64,000 nt of DNA from CAZYFH01 sp964646815 (lineage in GTDB: Bacteria > Acidobacteriota > Vicinamibacteria > Vicinamibacterales > UBA8438). Positions 55,028 through 62,701 of the stretch are shown in pieces. How positions within the stretch are numbered: the stretch's first letter is position 1; each line of letters opens with the position of its first letter. Location of the stretch: positions 1 through 64,000 of the forward strand of contig CAZYFH010000019.1 in assembly GCA_964646815.1 (NCBI GenBank), in the 5' to 3' direction. The translations under genes were made by a program, and so were the position numbers. The notes under the pieces are model-generated. The model ran no database searches. It was not told where the DNA came from and saw only the letters and a program-made list of their open reading frames with translations.

Positions 55028-55034
55028 CGCCGGA

Positions 55035-55126
55035 GCGCACGTGAGTGGCCGAGGTGTGGCGCGAGGCCTTAACCGTGCCTCGTTGGCCCGAAGCCTGTGC
55101 GGCTACGGCGTGCGGCCTATGAGCTC
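55035..55126. repeat. Palindromic intergenic repeat, copy D (diverged)
   Basis: Begins GCACGTGAGTGGCC, contains GCGAGGCCTTAACCGTGCCT, and ends GCGGCTACGGCGTGC..ATGAGCTCC, in the same order as copy C but with more mismatches. Its right part overlaps the last ~24 nt of the metallo-beta-lactamase-fold gene, whose TAG stop (55103-55105) lies within the repeat's conserved CTACG. Confidence 0.6.
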
Positions 55127-56629
55127 CACGAACGCGGACATCGGACCTGGACGTCCGTGAATCGGCACGATAGTGTTCACGTCCAGCTTCAAGCGTTTCA
55201 AATTCCGATAGAAGGCCCGGTTGCTGGCGTTAGGAGTCCCGGGAGATGGTCCGCCGGGCGCCGGCGGGTTGTAGAGGTCCGCCTCCACCACGAGCTTCTC
55301 CTTCGGGAAATAAGCGATCAACATGCCCGCGACATGATTCAGGCCCTGCACGTGATGCAGCTCGACTGTTCGCGCTTCATCGCCGAGGATATATTTCTCG
55401 CGCACGGTCTCGAAGATGTAGCCTTCCGACCACTCTTCCGGCGGATACAACGAAAACCGGTCGGGCTCGAGCAGCCACGGCCGTGCCCGTAGCACCTCCT
55501 GATAGTAGGGACGATTACCTTCGTGGGTGATCACGGTTGCGCCCTCGTGCACGTAGGTGCGGAGCCCCCCCAAATGGTCCCAGTGGTGATGCGTGTTCAC
55601 GATGAACCGGATCGGCTTGTCCGGCACGAGGCGCACTACTTCCTCGATCACGGCGAGTGACCGTTCCTCGTTGAGCGGCGCCTCGATGACCGCCAGGTGG
55701 TCCTGGAACTCGACCGCCACACTGTGGTGGGATCCGCCCCCTATGAGCCAGATGCCATCCGCAACACGCTCGCTTTCCACGCGCACCGGTGGGACCGGGG
55801 CGCTCGCCACCGCGTCCGGGACCGTGAGGGCAGCGTCCTCCACGTTGACACGAACATCGGTGATGGTCTCGAGACCGAACGAGTGATCGCCGCCGCTGAC
55901 ATTTGGCTCGTGAGCGCCATCGTCGTAATCCTGATGCTGGTGCCATCGCATGGGGAACTGCACCCCGTCCACATCCTGATACTCGGTGTAGACCGTCTCG
56001 TAATACATGTCCCCAACCACCGGATTGGGCAGCCAGGTCTGCACCCGCTTGACGATGTTCTGCTCAGTGATGGTGCCGTTCACGCGGTACCTGCCGAGCG
56101 CCATGAACGAGACGACGGTCACCCGACCGCCGTACTCGTTCCGCGTCACCGCCGTCACATTGCTGGCCATCGCGCCCTTGAGGAACCCGTGCGGAGTAAG
56201 CAGGATCTCAAGCATGCGTTGCTCGGACGCGGCGGGCATCGGAATCACCCGATCGCCCACGACGTTCCAGGCGCGCGTGCCGCTGACCAGCAGCGTCTGT
56301 TGACGTTCCCCTCGAATCGGAGCGCCGCCGCCCCGCGCGGGATAGCTCCCTTGCCGGACGACCATCTCCTCCCTAGAGGAGCCAGTGCCGAAATCGATGG
56401 TCCGCGTGTAGCTGGCCAGCTCGAACCGCGGCCAATCCTGATCGGGGGCGAAGCTCTGCCCGACCCCGCCGATCCAGCCGGTTCCCGAATACTGGATGGA
56501 CGTCATGTTGGTCACGCCCATCGTGTCCGCGGCGGCCTTGAGCACGCCCCGCGCATCCTGCGCCGTGGCCGGCCCGGCCATCAGCAGCGCGACGGCGACG
56601 ACGAGCCAGGGGGCTGTGAGCTTTGCCAT
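55103..56629 (-). CDS. Exported metallo-beta-lactamase-fold hydrolase with N-terminal extension
   Basis: A 508-residue protein: signal peptide (APWLVVAVALLMAGPATA), an extra ~240-residue beta-rich domain, then an MBL domain with the zinc motif NTHHHWDHLGG, HHVQGLNHVAG and the late KEKLVVEADLYNPP and IVPIHGRPGP. The HxHxDH motif is complete. The substrate is unknown. AAGGAG is 4 nt before the ATG at 56629; the longer frame to 56767 overlaps the upstream gene. Its final residues are encoded by repeat copy D. Confidence 0.88.
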   Translation of the reverse strand: MAKLTAPWLVVAVALLMAGPATAQDARGVLKAAADTMGVTNMTSIQYSGTGWIGGVGQSFAPDQDWPRFELASYTRTIDFGTGSSREEMVVRQGSYPARGGGAPIRGERQQTLLVSGTRAWNVVGDRVIPMPAASEQRMLEILLTPHGFLKGAMASNVTAVTRNEYGGRVTVVSFMALGRYRVNGTITEQNIVKRVQTWLPNPVVGDMYYETVYTEYQDVDGVQFPMRWHQHQDYDDGAHEPNVSGGDHSFGLETITDVRVNVEDAALTVPDAVASAPVPPVRVESERVADGIWLIGGGSHHSVAVEFQDHLAVIEAPLNEERSLAVIEEVVRLVPDKPIRFIVNTHHHWDHLGGLRTYVHEGATVITHEGNRPYYQEVLRARPWLLEPDRFSLYPPEEWSEGYIFETVREKYILGDEARTVELHHVQGLNHVAGMLIAYFPKEKLVVEADLYNPPAPGGPSPGTPNASNRAFYRNLKRLKLDVNTIVPIHGRPGPMSAFVELIGRTP

Positions 56630-56649
56630 GGTTCTCCTTCGCGTCGCTC

Positions 56650-58026
56650 TTACTCGGCGTAGTCCGCGGCCGCGAGTGAGGCCCGGATGATCTCGCGGTC
56701 GTTGCGCGCGACGACGTGGCGGTTCGCGAACGCGGGATGTGCCCACAAAACCGTTCGGTCGTTCCACCGGCCCGAGGCGCCGCCCCGTGTGCGCAGCGTC
56801 GGTTCCAGCAGCGGCGCGCGATCGATCTCCGTGTAGCCGTCCGGTGTGAACCGGGCGATGATCAGCTCGCCGGAGTCGTTTGTCACGAAGTGCCGGTCGC
56901 CGTTGCGCACGAAGTAGGCCGACCCGAAGCGCTCCTGCGGGGCCACGGCATCGCTCTGCCAGATCCGCTCACCGGTCGTCGCATCGAGACCCCGGACCTC
57001 GCCGTAGCTGCCGACGCCGTAGAAGTGGTCGCCGATGACGATCGGTGTCGAGAGAAGCGAGTGCAGCCCATCGGTCAGGTGCGGCAGCTCGCTTCGGCTC
57101 TCGCCCTGCCATAACATCCGCGCCGCCGGCCGGTCGCTGTTGAGCGCCATCATCATCGACCCGATGCGGAACTGGCTGATGAGGAGATACCGGCCGCTCC
57201 GGACCGGCGTGGTGGTCGACAACCCGCCGCCAGAGAGGAACTCCTGCTGCCAGTACAGCTCGCCTGTCTCCGGGTTCAGAGAAGTCAGCGCGGTCGCGTG
57301 CCAGAAGATCAACTGCCGCTCGCCGCCGGCGTCGACGACGATCGGTGACGAGTAGCCGGTTTCCGACGTCATCTCCAGCGCGCGCCAGACTTCCTCGCCG
57401 GTCGCCTTGTCGAACCCCATGATCTTGGCGTCCGGCTCGCCGCCAACGACAGCGATCAGAAGGTCGCCCTCGACGAGCGGCGCATGCGAGACGCCGTACA
57501 CGGGAACGGTGGCGCCGTACTCGGCGACGGTATCGACCTGCCAGACCACTGCGCCGGCCTCGGCGTCGAAGCACAAGAGCATCCCGGCCGCCCCCAGCAC
57601 GTAGACACGGTCACCCTCGACGGTCGGCGGCGTGCGGGGGCCGTTGGCGAACTTCCACTGGATGTTGCGATAAGTCGCGGGCCACGACTGCGACCAAAGC
57701 ACCGCGCCCGTCTCCTCGTCGAGCGCCAGCAGGCGCTCCGTGCCATCCATGGTCCGGCTGCCCGGCGTCTCCGCGTAGTCGAGGACGAACACACGACCAT
57801 CGGCAACCGCGGGCCCAGCCAAGCCGCCACCGATCGGCACGCGCCAAGTCACGTTCAGACCAGCGCCGGGGAATCGCTCAACGACGCCGGTCTCGGCCCA
57901 GACGCCATCTCTGTCCACGCCACGCCACTGCGGCCAGTCCTCCGCGCGGAGCGTGGGTGTCGCCAGCCCCACCGCGATGATGATCACGCCGAGTGAGACG
58001 CCATTCCAGAAAAGACGTTCGGACAC
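56650..58026 (-). CDS. Exported PQQ-like beta-propeller protein
   Basis: A 458-residue protein with a signal peptide (GVSLGVIIIAVGLATPTLRA) and WPQWRGVDRDGVW, the classic start of outer-membrane/periplasmic PQQ-like repeat proteins. Multiple blades end in ALDEETGAVLW, GFDKATGEEVW, SLNPETGELYWQ and GLDATTGERIWQ. BamB-like or PQQ dehydrogenase-related; no cofactor ligands are obvious, so a structural or binding role is possible. The GTG at 58026 has GGGAGAA 6 nt upstream. It is just upstream (20 nt) of the MBL-fold gene, likely an operon. Confidence 0.88.
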   Translation of the reverse strand: MSERLFWNGVSLGVIIIAVGLATPTLRAEDWPQWRGVDRDGVWAETGVVERFPGAGLNVTWRVPIGGGLAGPAVADGRVFVLDYAETPGSRTMDGTERLLALDEETGAVLWSQSWPATYRNIQWKFANGPRTPPTVEGDRVYVLGAAGMLLCFDAEAGAVVWQVDTVAEYGATVPVYGVSHAPLVEGDLLIAVVGGEPDAKIMGFDKATGEEVWRALEMTSETGYSSPIVVDAGGERQLIFWHATALTSLNPETGELYWQQEFLSGGGLSTTTPVRSGRYLLISQFRIGSMMMALNSDRPAARMLWQGESRSELPHLTDGLHSLLSTPIVIGDHFYGVGSYGEVRGLDATTGERIWQSDAVAPQERFGSAYFVRNGDRHFVTNDSGELIIARFTPDGYTEIDRAPLLEPTLRTRGGASGRWNDRTVLWAHPAFANRHVVARNDREIIRASLAAADYAE

Positions 58027-58389
58027 CAGTCGTTCTCCCGGGTTACGGATCGGCAGGCGCGAAGAGCGTGTTGGCCATTTGATACTCAGGGCACGGGTCC
58101 CGCGCCGCTAGCAGTCGATTCCACCCTCGCCGAGGTGCGAGCGAATCTCGGAGGGACGGAGGGTCGACCGGGAGCCAAGGACATAGGAAGACCCGATCAT
58201 AGCCCGCCCGCGTGCCCGTCTGCGCCGTCGTTACCCCGCCGCCGCACGCGTGTGTCCCCTGACGAACGTCGGCGCCCGAAACGGACGGGGGAGGCGACAG
58301 TTATCCGAACGGCTCGCAACAGCGCGTCCCGATCGGATCGTCGAAGTCATTGAGCGAGAGCACGTTGCAGTAACATGTACGGCTACGAT
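58027..58389. other. Intergenic region before tRNA-Lys, nothing recognised
   Basis: About 360 bp with no credible gene or repeat. It must contain the promoters for the leftward propeller-MBL operon and the rightward tRNA, but no strong consensus match stands out. Confidence 0.4.
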
Positions 58390-58461
58390 GGGCCGCTAGC
58401 TCAGTGGTAGAGCACCTGACTTTTAATCAGGGAGTCGTTGGTTCGATCCCAACGCGGCCCA
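58390..58461 (+). tRNA. tRNA-Lys (anticodon TTT)
   Basis: A 72-nt cloverleaf: acceptor GGGCCGC/GCGGCCC with discriminator A, D arm GCTC..GAGC, anticodon stem CCTGA/TCAGG with loop CTTTTAA (TTT, lysine), T arm GTTGG-TTCGATC-CCAAC. CCA is not encoded. Lys tRNA is also a substrate of the mnmA pathway at 34.4 kb. Confidence 0.95.
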
Positions 58462-58614
58462 CTATCTTTGCTTATATATTTGGCGTCTCACTCGTCCTGA
58501 GCAGAATCTAGGTCACATAGTAGTGGGCCCACCGCTAGACCACACAATCAATGTGGCCGAAATCCCCCTGTTTTCAAGGGGGCGGCGGGGAACCCAAATG
58601 AGGGCTCACGAGGC

Positions 58615-58645
58615 GGTCTGCGCCGCGTTTTACGCGTCGCAGACC
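58615..58645. repeat. Strong 13-bp hairpin downstream of tRNA-Lys
   Basis: GGTCTGCG-C-CGCG, loop TTTTA, CGCG-T-CGCAGACC: 12 of 13 pairs match. It lies in the tRNA-distal spacer, which also holds a second inverted repeat CCCCC..GGGGG (58564-58582) and a partial CGCTAGAC-like copy of tRNA sequence. No gene is obvious there. Confidence 0.6.
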
Positions 58646-58662
58646 GACCGCACAATTAGGCG

Positions 58663-58884
58663 ATGGGCCGCTACGACAGCTCCCTCACCCGCGTCCAGCC
58701 GGTTTTCGACGCATTACTCGACCGCTCTGACTCGTCGTGGGCAACCCAACTGTGGACACTCGCCCAGCCGAGGAACTGGGGGAACATCAAGGAGCCGCTC
58801 GAGGTGCCCGGCTATTACCTCAGGCGGTCAGTAGCTGCACACGTCCTCAGCCCGCGTCGCCCGCTACCGACGATTCGAGCATGA
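58663..58884 (+). CDS. Short hypothetical frame, possibly a gene fragment
   Basis: A 73-residue frame from ATG 58663 beginning MGRYDSSLTRVQPVFDALLD with WATQLWTLAQPRNWGNIKEP. The first ~50 residues look like real protein, then composition becomes Arg-rich (RRSVAAHVLSPRRPLPTIRA) as if the frame left a true gene. No ribosome-binding site is evident. It is probably the start of a truncated gene next to the tRNA. Confidence 0.35.
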   Translation: MGRYDSSLTRVQPVFDALLDRSDSSWATQLWTLAQPRNWGNIKEPLEVPGYYLRRSVAAHVLSPRRPLPTIRA

Positions 58885-59049
58885 AATCGAATTCCTCTGA
58901 ATAGGCAGCATAGCTCGGCTACTTTGCCAGCGAGCGAATCCGCGTCTCCAGCTAGCGCTGCCGACAGCAGAACGCACGCCCTCTTCCATTCCTCGTCCGA
59001 GTCCTGACCGGACGTGAAAGTCTCGAACAGTGCCGCGAACCCTGATCCC

Positions 59050-59144
59050 TGATCTCACTTGCGTTGCCCATGTGGGCGAGGTTTCAGCCTCGCCTTACGG
59101 ACCTGAAGGCCTACGCTACGAACGCCACACAAGTGAGTTTCGGG
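59050..59144. repeat. Palindromic intergenic repeat, copy E (full length)
   Basis: Left CTGATCTCACTTGCGTTGCC, centre GCGAGGTTTCAGCCTCGC and CCTGAAGGCCTACGCTACG, right GCCACACAAGTGAG. The left and right ends are near-complements; the plan is identical to copy C. Confidence 0.8.
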
Positions 59145-59180
59145 ATGAGGACCAGGTCATCGACCTTACCCTGTCCGAGG

Positions 59181-59486
59181 CTAACTCGCCTGTGGCGGCG
59201 TGAAGCCGTTCGCAACGATGAACCTGCCGGGTGTCGAGGCGAGGCGCAGCGGCAGGAGCGCTTGATACTCCGGCGAGTCGTACCATGCGCGAAATGTTGT
59301 CTGATCCGCGAACTCTAGCAACACCGTCCGCGGATACTTATTGGATCCCTCGACGACCTCGGGTGTCTCGTCGAAGGCGACGATCCGACTACCGTGTGCC
59401 CCATCGGTGGGGATCGCCTTGCTGACTTATGCGTCCATCGTCTGGTGATCTTCGACCCGACCCTGCGCGATCACGTGCACGGCCAA
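59181..59486 (-). pseudogene. DUF1330-family gene with an in-frame stop
   Basis: From a likely TTG at 59486 the frame reads AVHVIAQGRVEDHQTMDA, TAA at 59427-59429, then GSRIVAFDETPEVVEGSNKY, PRTVLLEFADQTTFRAWYDS and PEYQALLPLR, the DUF1330 dimeric alpha-beta barrel pattern (AWYDSPEYQ is diagnostic). Only one nonsense codon breaks it. The 5' end abuts a partial repeat copy (59505-59549), which may have replaced the original start. Confidence 0.65.
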
Positions 59487-59504
59487 GACTCCACCTCGCT
59501 GCTT

Positions 59505-59549
59505 GTAGCGTGGCCGCAGTCCTGAAGACTTACGCTACTGTTGTGTGAC
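59505..59549. repeat. Partial copy of the palindromic repeat (F)
   Basis: GTAGCGTGGCCGCAGTCCTG, then AAGACTTACGCTACTGTTGT and GTGACTC: half of the full element, at the 5' end of the DUF1330 remnant. Confidence 0.5.
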
Positions 59550-59575
59550 TCCATCGCGTGTCCAACTCGCCGCGC

Positions 59576-60064
59576 TCAACAGCGCACGGCAAGGCTGGGA
59601 TCATGTCCAAAGATCGAGACGATACGCCAGCCGTTGTCCGTCCGGACCACGGTGTAGGTCCATCCGTACTCGCCAAACACCCTACCGTCCTTTCGATACC
59701 GGACACCCCGACCACTCACCATCGCCGCACCGCTGCTCAACACGCAGATGTTTCGATCTGGCATTGCGGACCGCCCGTATCCCTGCGCGTCGAGCCGGGC
59801 ATGCGCGTCGACCACCCATTGCCGCACCTCGGCGCGCGTCTCGAGCGCCGTGCCGTTGCCCAGCTGATAGGGCACGTTGTACGCGTGACGGGAAATCTCG
59901 TCGGCGCGGCCAGCCGAGTACCACTCGTAATATTGATCGAAGAACGCATTGATCTCGTCTTGCACGTCTTGACGGGTGGCGTCATCGAGCGGTTGCGCAG
60001 CCGCCGGCGGGCCCAGAATCACCGCGAGAACCAATGGCGTCGTCAACGCTCGCCAGTTCTTCAT
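59576..60064 (-). CDS. Exported NTF2-like (SnoaL/DUF4440) protein
   Basis: A 162-residue protein with a signal peptide (RALTTPLVLAVILGPPAAAQ) and an NTF2-like fold of ~135 residues (DEINAFFDQYYEWYSAGRAD, ...EYGWTYTVVRTDNGWRIVSI, FGHDPS). The fold fits ketosteroid-isomerase-like or uncharacterised DUF4440 proteins. AGGAGG lies 5 nt before the ATG. No partner is evident. It is the second exported NTF2-like protein in the window (compare 50950) but with different motifs. Confidence 0.8.
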   Translation of the reverse strand: MKNWRALTTPLVLAVILGPPAAAQPLDDATRQDVQDEINAFFDQYYEWYSAGRADEISRHAYNVPYQLGNGTALETRAEVRQWVVDAHARLDAQGYGRSAMPDRNICVLSSGAAMVSGRGVRYRKDGRVFGEYGWTYTVVRTDNGWRIVSIFGHDPSLAVRC

Positions 60065-60076
60065 GTTCGCCTCCTG

Positions 60077-60226
60077 TCACGTCGGGTCTACGGGCGTTGG
60101 CAGCTCATACCCGATCTCCAGCTCGTATCTGTCTGGTCGGTGGCGAACACGAATGGCTCGCTCGGGGTCTTTGATCGCGAGTGCGAGGTACGTCAGCCCG
60201 AATGTCTTGACCACTAGAGTGGTCAT
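60077..60226 (-). pseudogene. VOC/glyoxalase-family remnant with internal deletion
   Basis: A 49-residue frame begins VVKTFGLTYLALAIKDPERA, the standard start of a vicinal-oxygen-chelate domain, and jumps straight to HRPDRYELEIGYELPTPVDP, which looks like the end of such a domain. The ~80 residues in between are missing. It is bounded on the right by a partial repeat copy. Confidence 0.55.
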
Positions 60227-60240
60227 GTCAGCGACTCTCT

Positions 60241-60288
60241 GAACAGCCTGAAGGCTTCCACCACGAAACACACTACAACACATCGCGG
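60241..60288. repeat. Partial copy of the palindromic repeat (G)
   Basis: CAGCCTGAAGGCTTCCACCA followed by CGAAACACACTACA: the inner hairpin CCTGAAGG.. and outer CACAC words only. It separates the VOC remnant from the gene ending at 60273. Confidence 0.35.
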
Positions 60289-61070
60289 CTTGCTAGGTGC
60301 GTTGAGCCACCAACGACACGTTCACCGCGTGTCGACGACAACCGTGCATCGTGCAGGGCCAGGGCGACCCCGGCCCGCTCACTGAGCCCATGCGACCGAT
60401 AGCCCAACGATGTCGCCGCCTCGTCGCCGAAGAGACAGCCCATGATCGTCGCACGGTCGGTGGCGTCGCGCAGCGGCTCGACAACCTCCCGTGTGTAGGC
60501 GAGATCGTCGGCGCCGAGCCCGGGCATCACGCAGCCCGCCAACGCCATCGCCCTCCCCTCCTGCGTCAGCATCTGACCTAGTGTCGCCGCGGGTCCATGC
60601 TCTTCGACGTGCGCCACCCGATGCACGACCGGGCGCACCTCCTCGAAGACGGTGCGCAGCTCGGGACGCTCGCTGGTCCAGACGAGCCCGACGACCCAGC
60701 CTCGCTTGTAGAGCGCCCGTCCTTCGAACCGATGACTAAACTCGATGCAGTACCGATTCGTCTACCTCCCGTGCGCATCGTCGGCCACCACGAGGCCGAC
60801 ATGGAAACTCCCCGAACGTTCCGCCAACTCCGCCGACAGCGTCGCAACTGCTTCTTCGCCGGCACCGTCGGCATCGAGCGCGATCAGCGCCTCGAGCAGA
60901 TCCGGCACGTGATCCTTGCCCATCGGGTTCATCGCGACGAGCGGCAGTGCAAGTTCGCCTGTCTCCTTATCCACCATGGTGTTCAGATAGGCCTTGAAGC
61001 GCTCCATGCCCCGGGGCATTCGGTAGAGCTCGCGTTGCGTCCGGAGCAGCGGCACAAAGGACAAATCCAT
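60273..61070 (-). pseudogene. Gene of unknown family with a single in-frame amber stop
   Basis: The frame from ATG 61070 (MDLSFVPLLRTQRELYRMPR, LALPLVAMNPMGKDHVPDLL) runs to TAG at 60762-60764. It continues without frameshift as TNRYCIEFSHRFEGRALYKR, GWVVGLVWTSERPELRTVFE and AGCVMPGLGADDLAYTREVV to 60273. The stop probably replaces a Trp (TGG to TAG) before TNRY. The full product would be 265 residues, soluble, with no recognised family. It follows the SET-domain remnant by 6 nt on the same strand. Confidence 0.65.
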
Positions 61071-61076
61071 GAAGCA

Positions 61077-61616
61077 TTACGCGGGACCATCGCCCGCGGC
61101 GACCGCGGCGCGACGAATCCGATCCTCGAGATACCATGAGATGTAACCGCGCCTGCAGCTCCGGCCGGCGCCAGTCCTGCCCAGTGACCACACCCTGGCA
61201 GTCGGGTCGCCACACCAGCACGTCATCTCGTAAGTGTCGTCATCGGTCATCGCCCAATCGTGGATCAGCTTTCCCCTCGCCTCGATGGCGCGCATCGCCA
61301 CGAAGACGATCTGTCTCTTGACGCCGATGTTGCGCGCTCAGGAGTGATTGCTGAAGATCATTCCGCCGTCCTGTTCCGACGATCGCACCGGCCCGATGAA
61401 CAACCCATCCGCCACCGGCACCTCGGCGTCCGCGCCGACCTCAGGTCCGAACGTGTCGAGCCCCGCGCGATCTAGGCCGTACCCTCCCTCGACGGCAACC
61501 ACGTCCCCGGCCGGGATCCGCTGGGTGGCAAAGAGCCCTTGACCATGAATCGGGTTCGCTTTCACCGCGGCCTTCGACGATATCCACGAGAGCGGCGCCA
61601 CACCCAGTCGACTCAT
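61077..61616 (-). pseudogene. SET-domain (lysine methyltransferase-like) gene, broken
   Basis: From ATG 61616: VKANPIHGQGLFATQRIPAG (SET-N), GPVRSSEQDGGMIFSNHS, then TGA at 61338-61340 exactly where the family has Cys in NHSC. The same frame continues ARNIGVKRQIVFVAMRAIEA and TYEMTCWCGDP, then goes one frame off (CQGVVTGQDWRRPELQARL) and returns for GYISWYLEDRIRRAA. So it has one nonsense codon and two compensating shifts in a SET methyltransferase. The gene starts 9 nt after the VWA gene's stop. Confidence 0.7.
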
Positions 61617-61624
61617 TGGAGTGA

Positions 61625-62701
61625 TCACGGCAATAGGACCACGAACAGCGCAACGGTTGCGGCGAGATGCCACCATAACTGGGTGCATTCCTTGATCAAC
61701 AGCGTTCCTAGGCCGAGGACGCACGCTGCAGCGACGAGAAGCCACCAATACAGCTCGGCGAACTCCTCCTGCCGCTGCAGTATCCCGCGGGTGGATCGCA
61801 TCACGTCGGTCACAATCTTGAGCGCGATGACCGAGTCCGGCTCCGACCCGAGCTCGAAGTACACGCCTCCACCGGCCTGCGCGATGGCACGCAGCGATCG
61901 GCGATCAAGCACCGAGTGGATGGGCGGCTCCGGCTCCTGGTATCGGCCGACCGGTGGCTGCGGAATGAACCCGCCTCCGGTCGTGCCAACCCCGACCACG
62001 TACACACGGATGTTGCGGTCGTGGGCGAGCGCGAGCGCGCGTTCGACCTCTCCGCTCCACGACTGCCCGTCCGACAGCACGACGAACGCCCGGGCGTTCT
62101 GACGACGACCGTAAAGCTCCTCGTCCCGGTCGATCATCTTCACGCCCCAGTAGATCCCGTCCTCAATGTTGGTATCCCAGCTCGTGTCATCGCGCAGTCG
62201 AAACGGAGAGGCGCCGCTCAAGTGATCGAGGTAAAAGTAGAAGGCGTTCGGATCGCTCGTCAGCCTGACCTGCGGGGCCGCGCGATGAGCGAACAACGCG
62301 AGCGCCACTCGCTCTTGTCTCCAGCTCAGCACTTCGGCAAACGTGCGTAGCCAGGCCATCGACCGCTGCCACCGATCGGGCGCGACGTCGCCGACGCGCA
62401 TCGACGTAGAACCATCCTGCAGCACGACGAAATCGACACTCGCCGACTGCACGACCGACACGAGCGCCTGTGGCCGTGCAAGCGCCACGATGACGAATGC
62501 CAACGCCGCGATCACGCACAGCCAGAACGACAGACCGCCGGCGAAGGCGTGGTGCTCCGGCACCGGCACCGTGCGCTGCTCTCGGTAGCGGCGAGCATCG
62601 GCGCGGCGTCGCACGAGTTGCCAGGTCCATGCGGCCAGCAACCCCGCGGGCAGCGCCAGCAGCCACAGATAGACCGGGTCGAGAAATTGGAAGGGTGGCA
62701 T
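61625..62701 (-). CDS. Membrane VWA-domain protein (BatB-like)
   Basis: A 358-residue protein with two N-terminal transmembrane helices (LWLLALPAGLLAAWTWQLV, LCVIAALAFVIVALARPQAL), then a VWA domain with a complete MIDAS motif DGSTS in VLQDGSTSM and SDGQSWSGEVE, and a C-terminal helix pair (YWWLLVAAACVLGLGTLLI). This is the BatA/BatB layout, the MoxR-Bat membrane metal-binding complex. Its start overlaps the stop of the gene before it by one base, so they are co-translated. Confidence 0.88.
   Translation of the reverse strand: MPPFQFLDPVYLWLLALPAGLLAAWTWQLVRRRADARRYREQRTVPVPEHHAFAGGLSFWLCVIAALAFVIVALARPQALVSVVQSASVDFVVLQDGSTSMRVGDVAPDRWQRSMAWLRTFAEVLSWRQERVALALFAHRAAPQVRLTSDPNAFYFYLDHLSGASPFRLRDDTSWDTNIEDGIYWGVKMIDRDEELYGRRQNARAFVVLSDGQSWSGEVERALALAHDRNIRVYVVGVGTTGGGFIPQPPVGRYQEPEPPIHSVLDRRSLRAIAQAGGGVYFELGSEPDSVIALKIVTDVMRSTRGILQRQEEFAELYWWLLVAAACVLGLGTLLIKECTQLWWHLAATVALFVVLLP

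Noticed and set aside
22506..60288. CRISPR array
   Set aside because: The repeats are dispersed singly over 38 kb with no regular spacers and no cas genes.
21938..61340. Reassignment of TAG or TGA as sense codons
   Set aside because: Many intact genes here end in TAG (coiled in mers such as the MerR regulator, UDG, cysteine desulfurase, hemE) or TGA, so recoding of either would extend them. Nonsense mutation is simpler.
61338..61340. Selenocysteine in the SET-domain gene
   Set aside because: The codon sits at a conserved Cys, but two frameshifts follow and no Sec machinery is visible in the window.
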